A stretch of 64,000 bases of DNA from Bacteroidales bacterium (GTDB taxonomy: Bacteria > Bacteroidota > Bacteroidia > Bacteroidales > P3), in NCBI GenBank assembly GCA_017449525.1, contig JAFTFL010000011.1:1-64000 (forward strand). Reading direction: 5' to 3'. The notes under the pieces are model-generated. The model saw nothing but the letters and a program-made list of their open reading frames with translations, had not been told where the DNA came from and did no database searches. The stretch's first letter is position 1, and each line of letters opens with the position of its first letter. Of this stretch, positions 15,501 through 23,091 are shown one piece after another. The position numbers and the translations under genes were made by a program.

Positions 15501-18271
15501 ATTGCATGTTCTATGGCCAGGTGGCAAGCGGCTACGCAGTATATGGCGGACAGAACATCAGCAATAACGGGGCGAATGGTGTCAATAACTACAACTATTA
15601 CCTCGACGGAGCGGTGGGCACCCTTGCGGGTTATCACTGCACATGGCCAGTAGAAGAGCAGTACCTCACCCGTTTTGAGTACTATCGCCCCATCCTCAAT
15701 GGCAACCGCGGACTGGCCTCGTGGTGGGTATTCGGCACGTTTGCTCGCGAGGAGTGCCTGGCCAAATGGGTGCTCGACCCTTCGGTGGCACCCTATCCTA
15801 TACTTAAGGCCTTTGATACCTACCCGTCGACTATCAACCAAGACCCCCTGCAGGTCATGAATGCTGCAGGCAGCACGATGATTAGTCGCAGCGATGCCCT
15901 GCCATACCAGGGGCGCAAGCTGGGACAGTTGCAGGTGACTGTTCAGGCCGGCGCGCACCATGCGGGTTCGGGCTCCGCTTCCATCACCCTCAGCCTGCCC
16001 ATCACTGACATGGACACCCTGCACCACGACTTCAACTACTATAAGGTGCAACTGCCCTACTACAACACCACCTTCGGTAACCCGTCGGTCTACGACCATG
16101 CCAACCGCTATGCAGGCAACTACACCGACTATGTGGTTACAGGGTGGAAGATTACGGGGGTGGTCGGCGGCACGCCTGGCACCTTTGAGAAGCACTGGGA
16201 GCATGGCTACAACTTTGCTGACCGCTTCTGTACCAACAAGGATCTCTACAGCGTCAGTGGCCGTGTCTTCGCCCAGGGAGGTTACTACTATGTGCCCGAG
16301 GGGGTAACGGCTATCACCATCGAGGCCTACTGGGGCAAAGCTGTCTATTTGGAGTGCTATGACCACATGAATGAGCTTGTCGATGTCTCGAATGGTAATA
16401 ATAGAAAGTTCGCACCAGCAGGCACTTGGAGCGCAGTCTCTTGGCCTTCCTACGACTGGAGCCTGTCCGATTATCCCCACACCGACCGCTTCCCAATCAA
16501 CGGCCAGATGCAGGCAGGCACCACTGTCTACGACCAAGCTGTGGTACTCTTAACCAATCGGCATCACTATAATAAAGCGTCTGATAATTTTCTGTGTGAC
16601 GGCGATGGCACAAAAGCCTACACCATAACTACGACCGATTTGGACTTCGACAACGAGCCTGACCACTACTTCGCGCTCGAGGTGGGCAGCAGTTCTACCG
16701 AAACGAAAATGCCCCAACTGCGCTTCGACTTTGTGCCAGTACCCGACCTCGGTATGGCTGCGAAAATCGAGAACACAGTACGCACTCCCTCTGTCGGCGT
16801 GTTGTGGTTGCGCGGACACTTCGAGGTTACAGAGACTTCGATAATTCACTTCAGCGAGTTCCGCTACGATGGTCGTAGAGAAACAACTAAGCTCACCTCA
16901 CCGCTTATCCTAATGGCTGGCCAGTTCAACGAGTTTATATCTACCCTAAATGGTGATGCCGATCGCACGACCAACCACACGGAATACATCATCGTAGGCG
17001 GCCATATAAAGATGCGCTACATGGCCGAAGGCTGCCACAATTTGGGTAACAACTCGTATGCCACACGCCACTGCGCCATCAGCCTACTCGGCGGCGAGTA
17101 TGGTGCTGTATACCTGTCAGGCATAGAAAACAGCGAAATAGCGAACAGTGGCTCAAAATATGTTGCCAATGAAGACAACCCTCACATCTATACCAATGGA
17201 GGCCACATAGGGCTGATGGCTGGTGCAGGCTCGGAGGCGGTGAACGGCGACGTGGTGTTCTCGGTAGACCATTCTATCATTGGTGAGTTCTATGGGGGAG
17301 GTATTAACAGTGTGCGCAAGGTGCGAGGCAGCATTCGCGTAACTATCAACAACAGCATCGTGTCCTATTATTGCGGTGGGCCGCAAACGGGCGACATGAA
17401 CGATGGACAGACCATCACCACCAGTGCTACCAACACCTGCTTCGGGCGCTTTTTCGGTGCTGGCAATGGAGGAACTTGCTACGTGCAGACCAAATCGTAC
17501 GACAATCAAGGAGCCAACAGCTCGCCAGGTTCAAGTGGTGATGGGAATTGGTGGATGGAAAGTTACACACCGCTATCTTCATCTTCGGCCAATAGTTTCC
17601 AGGCCAAATACCGCTTCTCAATATGGAGTATTCCCCCAGGAGACAACACCAATCACCCCGCACGCACCTATCTGTACAATGCGGTCTTCTCCGCCACCAC
17701 CTCTCGCGACGTTAGCTCTACGCTCAACGGCTGCACGGTACTGACCGACTTTTACGGGGCGGGCAACCTGGGGGGCGTGCAGGGCAACGTTACATCCACC
17801 CTTACCGACACCCGCGTGCTGGGCAACGCCTATGGGGCTGGATACTCAGCAGCCATACCCTCCTTCTGGGTCTACACCAAGGATAACCTTACTCTGCCGC
17901 ATCGCGACGGTGCCACAGGTATCTGCTATGACGGCGTTGTGGGCGACTCGGTATTGTACACGTGGAGTAACACCGAAACCACGACCCCTATCGGTTCGGC
18001 TGTGCGCAATGACCCGACAATAAGAACGAACTATCTGAAGACATCCGCGTCGCTCGAAAACTTGGGCGCAGTGCATGGCGATGTGCACATCACCATCACG
18101 GGCAATAGCCGCATAGAAGGCAGTGTGTTCGGTGGTGGTAATCAAAGCCGAGTGGAGGACAACACCGTGGTCAACATCACAGGCAATAGTTTCGTGGTAG
18201 GCAATGTCTACGGAGGAGGCAACCGCGGGGCAGTAGGAGGCAATACGGAAGTGAATATTGGAAGAAAATAA
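12548..18271 (+). CDS. Very large secreted protein with chitobiase-type repeats
   Basis: This 1907-residue protein has an N-terminal signal peptide (about residues 1-29, hydrophobic WGWLLILLL core). Residues 35-180 and 300-440 form two related modules beginning REFYVIYQDGHFLAH and ELFFVIHHGGHLLGH. Two copies of a chitobiase C-terminal-like domain follow (ATVYYTIDGSDPS near 600, LFFTTDGSTPQ near 760). A GLUG-like repeat region lies near 880-980. The last 350 residues are glycine- and asparagine-rich repeats (VFGGGNQSR, VYGGGNRGAVGGNTEVNIG) typical of beta-helix adhesins. Threonine and serine content is high throughout. The protein stops abruptly at NIGRK, in the middle of a repeat, with no recognisable type IX sorting domain, so it is probably 3'-truncated. 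Function unknown; cell-surface adhesion is an inference. Confidence 0.8.
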   Translation: MKKLLNSANRFLWGWLLILLLHTYVSVAQPTLPSPREFYVIYQDGHFLAHNATFNALLPEASSFDISTCVWERDADLHWDVNHRHLIPTNPESTPGVGYMVLCSDYWDPGSVFRLSTPVLDDRYLFLNVGNGNAVQRSPASPVRYVNYDGTNWVVSSTVGGSLYALEQVDDVTGGSLSVDKPTVHMDYTTTTTTVTAQHTMPSASVLYYQCNTGDAMWYSPHGATVHTPPTASTPLSCSFEWSLSGDAATYLSVSGSSTTATLTRTSYPPTAVSGTLTLTVRYDNGSTRTAVSTVTVEPEELFFVIHHGGHLLGHSADGSTVSDNGTGATAFNARTALWKFTDMMDVYNPTYRYLQPHNGMTASTGSYYLSLQSGNNTAVVSPQVWACQLATVPSNGSTIDGTGNGGNGPKWDGSNWTNTGDADRAVVYSAVYHASSLSVSSAGALAVDDRTFSATGSQTLSLTHTAPTVTGTPAYWQSTIAGSTYYYYEDAASTAHYALPTSTNTALSVDHFSWALSDETYLSLASSNTGTTASNSISCTGIPASDNHTATLTVTAHYTDGSTRSASASITVNATPPPAAPAISVSTACDTPNDFTITNNAADATVYYTIDGSDPSTSATRTSFTATTTSGTMTSSATIRAVAMRDGVYSSEVTHSHTMRVPGTPTYTREENILTINSGSYTAQYSTNGGSTWTTGASYTNSTSAAVSLTIRLTNPGWNPSCTTKVTVPYLPSGQMHMPSIVVAPDNKIVIAKEDNGVKVNLFFTTDGSTPQVDASGNPVGSTQRYTNRFSLTGSAPSTATVKAIATNSLGGGVSAVNTLTVNLVDRTSQISDLAATYLLVGTPQVDATVGTETAPFTGALYGGLLPISATRPVIGYAEGATIGHIVIDRATISAAGNVGAVVCNALEATRVFNCGVLNSESTVATTDGGAVGSIAGKIEDLARIINCYSFATVSGSNVETTAGIVGNNTFATTQSNVKTMVMNCMFYGQVASGYAVYGGQNISNNGANGVNNYNYYLDGAVGTLAGYHCTWPVEEQYLTRFEYYRPILNGNRGLASWWVFGTFAREECLAKWVLDPSVAPYPILKAFDTYPSTINQDPLQVMNAAGSTMISRSDALPYQGRKLGQLQVTVQAGAHHAGSGSASITLSLPITDMDTLHHDFNYYKVQLPYYNTTFGNPSVYDHANRYAGNYTDYVVTGWKITGVVGGTPGTFEKHWEHGYNFADRFCTNKDLYSVSGRVFAQGGYYYVPEGVTAITIEAYWGKAVYLECYDHMNELVDVSNGNNRKFAPAGTWSAVSWPSYDWSLSDYPHTDRFPINGQMQAGTTVYDQAVVLLTNRHHYNKASDNFLCDGDGTKAYTITTTDLDFDNEPDHYFALEVGSSSTETKMPQLRFDFVPVPDLGMAAKIENTVRTPSVGVLWLRGHFEVTETSIIHFSEFRYDGRRETTKLTSPLILMAGQFNEFISTLNGDADRTTNHTEYIIVGGHIKMRYMAEGCHNLGNNSYATRHCAISLLGGEYGAVYLSGIENSEIANSGSKYVANEDNPHIYTNGGHIGLMAGAGSEAVNGDVVFSVDHSIIGEFYGGGINSVRKVRGSIRVTINNSIVSYYCGGPQTGDMNDGQTITTSATNTCFGRFFGAGNGGTCYVQTKSYDNQGANSSPGSSGDGNWWMESYTPLSSSSANSFQAKYRFSIWSIPPGDNTNHPARTYLYNAVFSATTSRDVSSTLNGCTVLTDFYGAGNLGGVQGNVTSTLTDTRVLGNAYGAGYSAAIPSFWVYTKDNLTLPHRDGATGICYDGVVGDSVLYTWSNTETTTPIGSAVRNDPTIRTNYLKTSASLENLGAVHGDVHITITGNSRIEGSVFGGGNQSRVEDNTVVNITGNSFVVGNVYGGGNRGAVGGNTEVNIGRK

Positions 18272-18445
18272 ATGAGCGCAATGACCGTTATTCAGTCGGC
18301 TTTGGAGCGATAGTCGGACAGAAGGGATGCGTCCCCAGTTGCTCGTTGCGCGCCGAAGCTGTTTGGGACGGGAGTAAATAAAGAAGTGCAAACGATGCGA
18401 AGTGCATTGTCCTCGAACCGCTGAGCGCAGCGAGACACGAACGAT

Positions 18446-18511
18446 ATCGCTGCTGCAAATGCTTCGACAGACATTCGCTACAACCAGGGATGGAAAGCGC
18501 TTGGCCTCTAA
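18446..18511 (+). pseudogene. 3' remnant of a second M49 peptidase gene
   Basis: This stretch translates to 21 residues plus a stop. It begins IAAANASTDI and ends RYNQGWKALGL, matching the last residues of the M49 peptidase at 10635-12266 (IAAANIPLDIRYNQGLKALGL). At least 16 of 21 residues are identical, while many codons differ synonymously. That indicates a diverged paralogue under past selection, not a recent copy. The bases upstream do not continue the homology. A hairpin terminator follows at 18556-18585. It marks the scar of a deletion or replacement that probably also truncated the preceding large gene. Confidence 0.82.
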
Positions 18512-18555
18512 AGATTGTTTGTTTTCATAAATCAATGTTGTTTGTTAATGAGCAA

Positions 18556-18585
18556 GGGGTCGTGCAGCAGGTGCAGCACGACCCC
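18556..18585 (+). terminator. Terminator behind the M49 remnant
   Basis: GGGGTCGTGC (18556-18565) pairs with GCACGACCCC (18576-18585). CTGTGTTT follows. It would have terminated the lost M49 gene. Confidence 0.65.
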
Positions 18586-18604
18586 CTGTGTTTCCATTGC
18601 GGAG

Positions 18605-18766
18605 GCGTAGGCCATCCGCACTAATCGTGTACGGCCTGCCGTAGCATGCGGTACAACTCATTTATAAATCATCTTCTTAAGCTGCCTGTATGCCGTACGA
18701 CATACAGGCACGCGCCCTACGGCTTACCCCCACATGCCGTACGGTGTAGCCCCACCTACTGTACGC
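18605..18766. repeat. Array C of 22-bp-phased palindromic sites (inverted layout)
   Basis: Sites start at 18605 (GCGTAGGC), 18627 (GTGTACGG), 18693 (CCGTACGA), 18715 (CCCTACGG), 18737 (CCGTACGG) and 18759 (CTGTACGC). The intervals are 22, 66, 22, 22 and 22. This is the layout of arrays A and D read in the opposite direction. A larger palindrome surrounds the third site: TGCCTGTATG at 18683 pairs with CATACAGGCA at 18701. Confidence 0.82.
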
Positions 18767-19001
18767 CATGTGGCTCTATATTCAGCAGTACAAAATCGCT
18801 CGTTTGTAGTGAGCTTTGGCTTTCGGTCAACTGCTGTCATAGCGCTGCATTATGGGGGGAAGCATGCTGTGAAGCCCGCCCTGTGGCTACATTGCCAACG
18901 GATTTCCTGTCTGCAGCAGAAGCGGTGGCTCGTTGCCTGTGCGGACTGGGAATTTTTGTGGCAAACGGGTGGGTGGCGGAGTGCTGTGGTGGAGCCGATT
19001 A

Positions 19002-19033
19002 TTTGTCGGTGAAGAATAATCTTTGTACATTTG
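19002..19033 (+). promoter_or_regulatory. Bacteroidetes-type promoter for the 19345-22184 gene set
   Basis: TTTG (19002-19005), 20 bases, then TACATTTG (19026-19033). The match and spacing are canonical. The first recognised gene begins 312 bases later, leaving an unusually long leader. Confidence 0.7.
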
Positions 19034-19057
19034 TACCCAGAAAAGAAGGATGCACAG

Positions 19058-19348
19058 ATGAAGGTTGTATGCGTAAGCGCCTGTAACTCAATACCCCCCC
19101 CCTGTGAGCATGGGTCTCTGAGGGGTGGCTTTTGCGCGGCGATAGCGTTGCATAACAGTCTGGCAACGCGTTGCAGCACACCTTCGAACAGTTCAAACAT
19201 CTTATTTGCAGCATCTGCCTACGGGCTCGCCCCGATGGGGTGGGCATTGGCGCGGAGTGGGTCGTATGCGCTTCGCTCGGAGGCGTTCATGCAAAACAGT
19301 GGGTGCTGCACATCAAGTGGTTCACTTTTTAACACAAATATCACATGA
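19058..19348 (+). CDS. Doubtful 96-residue open frame in a long leader
   Basis: An ATG 25 bases after the promoter opens a frame of 96 codons whose stop overlaps the next start codon (ATGA). The product is rich in Cys, Ser and Ala, with no signal peptide and no recognised family. Length and the ATGA junction are suggestive, but the frame could be chance in GC-rich leader DNA. It is listed so that it can be tested. Confidence 0.2.
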   Translation: MKVVCVSACNSIPPPCEHGSLRGGFCAAIALHNSLATRCSTPSNSSNILFAASAYGLAPMGWALARSGSYALRSEAFMQNSGCCTSSGSLFNTNIT

Positions 19349-19983
19349 AGACACGTACGTGTATTTGGGGGCTTATGAGCCTCCTGTTGGCTATGGGGGC
19401 TGTGGCTCCAGCCATGGGGCAGAGTAATGACGACATTGATGCTGAGATAGCACGGCTGAAGAAGATGCGTGAGCTGAAGCGGCTGCAGCGCGAAGTGGCT
19501 GCGGAGGATAAGCGTGGGGCGCGCATGGACCTGCCTTGCTACGAGAACTCGGTGGATGACGACGAGTACATCCGCGACCGTGGCATCGGTAAGGACAAGG
19601 ACGAGGGTGAAGCTATCCGCCTGGCTATGGAAGACTGCAAGCAGAAGATGCGCATGAAACTGGAAGAGCAGGTGGTGGCCTTGACCGACAACTATTCGCA
19701 CACGGTGAAGGGCAACACGGTGCCGCAGAGCACACTGCGCAAGTCGCAGTCGCTCTTCAGAGGCAAGGTGGACGGCGTGCTGAAGCGCTGCCGCAAGACG
19801 TGTGAGGATGTGATGCTCGACGAGTACGGCATGATACAGGCTTTCTACGCCATGGAGTCGCCCGTTGACGACTTCGAGAAGGAACTGATGAAGGCTGCCA
19901 AGCAGGCTGGATTGGACGAAAAGGCCTTTCGTGCCGCCTTCGATGAGACGTTCAAGAACTTTCCCACCAAAGAAGAGGAATGA
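19345..19983 (+). CDS. Exported protein of unknown function (LPP20-like)
   Basis: This 212-residue protein has a signal peptide (about 1-26, ending AMGQ). A highly charged helical stretch follows (residues 30-55, a probable short coiled coil: IARLKKMRELKRLQREVAAED). Then comes a segment, LPCYENSVDDDEYIRDRGIGKDKDEGEAIRLAMED, resembling the LPP20-type domain of exported proteins (glycine-containing turn followed by an alanine-rich helix). It starts a set of three tightly packed genes, overlapping the next one by ATGA. The partners are also exported, so an envelope function is likely, but none is known. Confidence 0.65.
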   Translation: MKTRTCIWGLMSLLLAMGAVAPAMGQSNDDIDAEIARLKKMRELKRLQREVAAEDKRGARMDLPCYENSVDDDEYIRDRGIGKDKDEGEAIRLAMEDCKQKMRMKLEEQVVALTDNYSHTVKGNTVPQSTLRKSQSLFRGKVDGVLKRCRKTCEDVMLDEYGMIQAFYAMESPVDDFEKELMKAAKQAGLDEKAFRAAFDETFKNFPTKEEE

Positions 19984-20447
19984 AGCGTACGATGAGGAAA
20001 CGGACTGCGGTGCGCGTGCTTCGAACTGTGGTTTTGGCAGCAGGAATGCTGTGTGCTAACCACCTAATGGCGCAGGACAGCGAACGCCCCAGTTGGCTGT
20101 TGACCACGCCCACGCCAGGCAACAGCACCTACTATTACCGCGTAACCCACGCTGAGGCACCCACCTACGAGAAGGCCTACGCCAAAGCTTTCGCTATGGC
20201 CATCATGGAGAGCTCTTGGAAGTTGGGAGTGGTGGTGGACAAGAAGGACGACGTGGCCGCCCTCGAGCGAGGTATCACGGCCAGCATCAACACCTCCGAC
20301 ATGCAAATGCGTCTGCCCCTAAACAAGGTGTGCGAGTGGCGTGAACGCAGTCGCACCTCGGCGGGTACTCACCTCTACGTCCTCTGGCAAGTGGCCGTGG
20401 CGGGCAATATCAAGCCCGAGTTCGAGCCGTTCAGCGACTGTCGGTAA
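19980..20447 (+). CDS. Exported protein, paralogue of the next gene's N-terminal domain
   Basis: This 155-residue protein has a signal peptide (to about residue 32, LMAQ). Its mature part begins RPSWLLTTPTPGNSTYYYRV, closely parallel to RPGWIVQKPRATNSTYIYVV in the protein at 20500. Both share the later pattern of a helix rich in Ala and Glu, then MQMRLPLNKVCEW versus TQMRNRMYKVCSY, and the ending LYVLWQVAVAGNIKPEF versus VYMLYQVATSGNVSPMF. It is therefore one module of unknown function. The start overlaps the previous stop (ATGA). Probably periplasmic. Confidence 0.68.
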   Translation: MKRTMRKRTAVRVLRTVVLAAGMLCANHLMAQDSERPSWLLTTPTPGNSTYYYRVTHAEAPTYEKAYAKAFAMAIMESSWKLGVVVDKKDDVAALERGITASINTSDMQMRLPLNKVCEWRERSRTSAGTHLYVLWQVAVAGNIKPEFEPFSDCR

Positions 20448-20499
20448 CCCCTCGACATCCCGTTGTACCATGTTTACAGCAATCAACAATCACAACACA

Positions 20500-21339
20500 A
20501 TGAAAAAAGGTATTTTCCCATACATCCTGCTGGCTGCACTGTTGCTGCATGCGGTGTTGCCAGCTTTTGCGCAGAGCAGTGGCCGTCCTGGTTGGATAGT
20601 GCAAAAGCCGCGCGCCACCAACAGCACTTACATCTACGTGGTGGAGAGTGCCAAAGCCGCCACCGTGGAGGAGGGCGAGCGGATGGCCACCGAGAAGGTG
20701 GTGATGAACACAGCCCAGCGGCTGGGCGTGTGGACCACCGTGCAGGACGGTGCCGTGAAGTACGACGACACGCAGATGCGCAACCGGATGTACAAAGTGT
20801 GTTCCTATGCCGAGCCGTCGCGCGACAAGCAGGGCTACGTCGTCTACATGCTCTACCAAGTGGCTACGTCGGGCAACGTGTCGCCCATGTTCGACTACGA
20901 CTTCTCGGCATGCCACGACACGCGCCAATACAGCAATGGCATGGCAGCACTGAAGAGCGCCATCATCCCCGGCCTTGGCCAAATGGGTAAGCGCCACTAT
21001 GGAAGCGGTATTTTCACACTGCTGGGCGAAGCTGCCCTTGTGGGCGGAGCAGTGGGGACGTATATAGCGGCTGAGTATGATGTGAAGCCCGACTTGAACT
21101 CGGCCAAGATTACGGCAGATTTGGATCGGTTCCAGGAAAAATATGATGACTATCGTGTATTACGTGTGGCCAATGTAGCACTGTGGTCGGCGGCAGGAGC
21201 GTTCTATGTCTACAACATAGTGCGAGCAGCCACTATGACCCCACGCTACCGTCGCGACGCAGTGGCACTGGCTCCGACGGTGCAATTCGCCCCAGGCGAT
21301 GTGGTTGCACCTGGACTGGGAATCACACTCAGTTTCTGA
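20500..21339 (+). CDS. Exported two-domain protein, C-terminal DUF5683-like
   Basis: This 279-residue protein has a signal peptide (about 1-24, PAFAQ). Residues 28-135 are a paralogue of the preceding gene's product. The C-terminal part has KSAIIPGLGQMGKRHYGSGIFTLLGEAALVGGA (residues about 148-180) and a second hydrophobic segment near 230-250. This is the pattern of DUF5683-type membrane domains found in Bacteroidetes envelope proteins. It thus looks like a fusion of the small exported module to a membrane domain. The start was placed at the ATG at 20500 because the upstream in-frame extension overlaps the previous gene and lacks a signal peptide. Likely co-transcribed with both neighbours. 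Confidence 0.68.
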   Translation: MKKGIFPYILLAALLLHAVLPAFAQSSGRPGWIVQKPRATNSTYIYVVESAKAATVEEGERMATEKVVMNTAQRLGVWTTVQDGAVKYDDTQMRNRMYKVCSYAEPSRDKQGYVVYMLYQVATSGNVSPMFDYDFSACHDTRQYSNGMAALKSAIIPGLGQMGKRHYGSGIFTLLGEAALVGGAVGTYIAAEYDVKPDLNSAKITADLDRFQEKYDDYRVLRVANVALWSAAGAFYVYNIVRAATMTPRYRRDAVALAPTVQFAPGDVVAPGLGITLSF

Positions 21340-21383
21340 GCATGTAGAGAATCATTGTTCTTATTAATAATCGAAATTGCATC

Positions 21384-22184
21384 ATGAATAGATATTTATT
21401 TCCCGTTATATTGGGGTTGGCGTTGTTGTTGAGCATGGCCTCATGCGTAAAAGACCCAGAAAGCATTGGCATCAGCAAGTCCATAGTCTACAGTGGACAA
21501 CTTTACGATGTGGAGGCAGGAAACTATGTGAGTAATGCGCAGGTATCGCTCTACGGCAACGGACAGACTATAGGTTCGGTCGTTACGAGCGACGCGCAGG
21601 GGCGCTTCAACCTAAAGGTGGACGACATTCTGCAGGTGAGCTCATCTACCAAGTTGCGCATCACGACGGGCGGCACTTTCGAACCGCTCAGCGTATCTCT
21701 TGTCGGGTTGGGCAACCCGACATATAGTTATGGACGCCTTTCGCTCTATCGTCCAGGGCGGAACTACAGTTCATTAGCTTACTTCACTTTTAGCGGCCTA
21801 AAATACAAGGTGGCTCCAATATCCAATGCCCAGTATCAATATTCTTCATCGGGCTACCAATCATTCATCTCGTCGGCAAACATAGGTGGATACACCGATT
21901 GGGATATACCGACTTTGGAACAGGCTCAAGCTATGGGTGAGTTTGAGTATAAGCATACTACTACGTACAATATATATGAGGACCCCGCGCACGAGTCTGC
22001 AATAAAGTTGAAAGGGCTGGTGGGTATTCCATTCTACGCATATCAGCAAATTGACGATGAGCACATATACCTATATACGGTGCAATTGACAGGTTATTCC
22101 GATGGTATAACCGAAAAGCAAATCACCAGTGGAACCGCCAGCTCCACATCGGCCTATGTACTACTTGTGCGCCGAGACAGCTAA
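21384..22184 (+). CDS. Lipoprotein with a carboxypeptidase-regulatory-like domain
   Basis: This 266-residue protein has a lipobox (SMASC, Cys21). Residues 35-105 form a probable beta-sandwich with the pattern SGQLYDVEAGNYVSNAQVSLYG...TSDAQGRFNLKV, typical of carboxypeptidase-regulatory-like domains on Bacteroidetes surface proteins. The C-terminal half is rich in Tyr and Ser, with no recognised domain. It follows the DUF5683-like gene by 44 bases and is probably the last gene of that transcript, because a 22-bp-stem hairpin lies 49 bases past its stop codon. Confidence 0.68.
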   Translation: MNRYLFPVILGLALLLSMASCVKDPESIGISKSIVYSGQLYDVEAGNYVSNAQVSLYGNGQTIGSVVTSDAQGRFNLKVDDILQVSSSTKLRITTGGTFEPLSVSLVGLGNPTYSYGRLSLYRPGRNYSSLAYFTFSGLKYKVAPISNAQYQYSSSGYQSFISSANIGGYTDWDIPTLEQAQAMGEFEYKHTTTYNIYEDPAHESAIKLKGLVGIPFYAYQQIDDEHIYLYTVQLTGYSDGITEKQITSGTASSTSAYVLLVRRDS

Positions 22185-22232
22185 ATGAATGGCGCAGCTA
22201 TTGCAGTGCCGCTGTAGCACAAGCGGTGAAAA

Positions 22233-22280
22233 GAGGAGCGTACCCCACTCAGTTCTCGAACTGAGTGGGGTACGCTCCTC
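22233..22280. terminator. Perfect 22-bp-stem bidirectional terminator
   Basis: Two 22-base arms (starting GAGGAGCGTACCCC) pair perfectly around a CTCG loop. The hairpin sits between convergent genes ending at 22184 (+) and 22318 (-). AAAA-containing sequence precedes it and CTTCGTGCTT follows, so it could serve both directions. Confidence 0.8.
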
Positions 22281-22317
22281 CTTCGTGCTTATGTGAGTTG
22301 CGCTTGTTGATTGTGCG

Positions 22318-23091
22318 CTACAGCCTATAGAACAGGCTGAGGGTGGCGTAGATGGGATAGAGTGTCTGCTCTACGGTGTGGAAGTCGTTATGCAGCAGGC
22401 TCGACAGTCCCCATTCTACGTGTGCATTGATGCCGATGTGCGGCCAGGGGGTATAGTCGGCAGAGAGAGCTATTCCCCATTGCAGGTGGTTCAGCTCGTT
22501 GCTGAAGTCGTAGGAGGCTTGCGTCTCCTCGGTGTCTCCAATGGTGATGCGCGGCCCAGCCGGTGTGCCCTGTCGCAGGTAGCCGTCGGAAGCCACACCC
22601 CCAAATCGCCCCTTCACTACTGCCGACAGGTAGGGACCCATGCGCACTGACCACTTTTGCCCCAGGTTGTAGCAGGCCTGCACGGGCAGACTCAAAGCCC
22701 ACAGGTCTACTTCTTGATGCACATGTCCCGTGAAGTATCCCTCAATACTATTGTCGCCTTGCACGATGGCCATGTGGTAGCCCTGGGTGGTAACCTCTAC
22801 GTCCATTGTCTTGCGGGCAGCACGCAGCCCAGCATACAGGCTCCAGTGGTTGCCAATAGGCAGGGCAGCGCCTGCACATACGGTGGGCGAGAGGGCCAAG
22901 TGAAAAGCGTCAACGCTTTGGATGGATTGAGGCATCGAAAGGGGGGTAGTGCCCCCTACGGCGTAGCCCACACCCAGCTGCAACTGTATGCTGTCGCTCT
23001 GTCCTCTTGCCTGTATGCCTCCGAGGAGCAGCATGAGGCACAGTGTTGTGCAGAGGAGGGCGTACCGTTGGACTGTACTATTCGGCCTCAT
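22318..23091 (-). CDS. Outer membrane beta-barrel protein
   Basis: This 257-residue protein has a signal peptide (about 1-31, LGGIQARGQ). It then shows alternating hydrophobic strands typical of an 8-10-stranded barrel (LQLGVGYAVGG, WSLYAGLRAARKTMDV, WGIALSADYTPWPHIGINA), ending in YATLSLFYRL with the usual aromatic C-terminal strand. It resembles the PorT/OMP_b-brl_2 type. The start was set at 23091, where it overlaps the preceding PCMD gene by 14 bases, suggesting coupling. Barrels of this kind often accompany PCMD proteins. Function unknown. Confidence 0.72.
   Translation of the reverse strand: MRPNSTVQRYALLCTTLCLMLLLGGIQARGQSDSIQLQLGVGYAVGGTTPLSMPQSIQSVDAFHLALSPTVCAGAALPIGNHWSLYAGLRAARKTMDVEVTTQGYHMAIVQGDNSIEGYFTGHVHQEVDLWALSLPVQACYNLGQKWSVRMGPYLSAVVKGRFGGVASDGYLRQGTPAGPRITIGDTEETQASYDFSNELNHLQWGIALSADYTPWPHIGINAHVEWGLSSLLHNDFHTVEQTLYPIYATLSLFYRL

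Larger units (their letters stand above)
18512..19344. other. Intergenic region with terminator, array C and promoter
   Basis: It contains a terminator (18556-18585), array C (18605-18766) and a canonical promoter (19002-19033). A 96-codon open frame (19058-19348) overlaps the next gene by ATGA, but its composition is unlike neighbouring genes. Confidence 0.6.

Noticed and set aside
15155..16537. 460-codon open frame on the minus strand inside the 1907-residue gene
   Set aside because: Antisense of a GC-rich, threonine-rich coding region. It has no signal, family or promoter, and the plus frame is continuous with clear domains.
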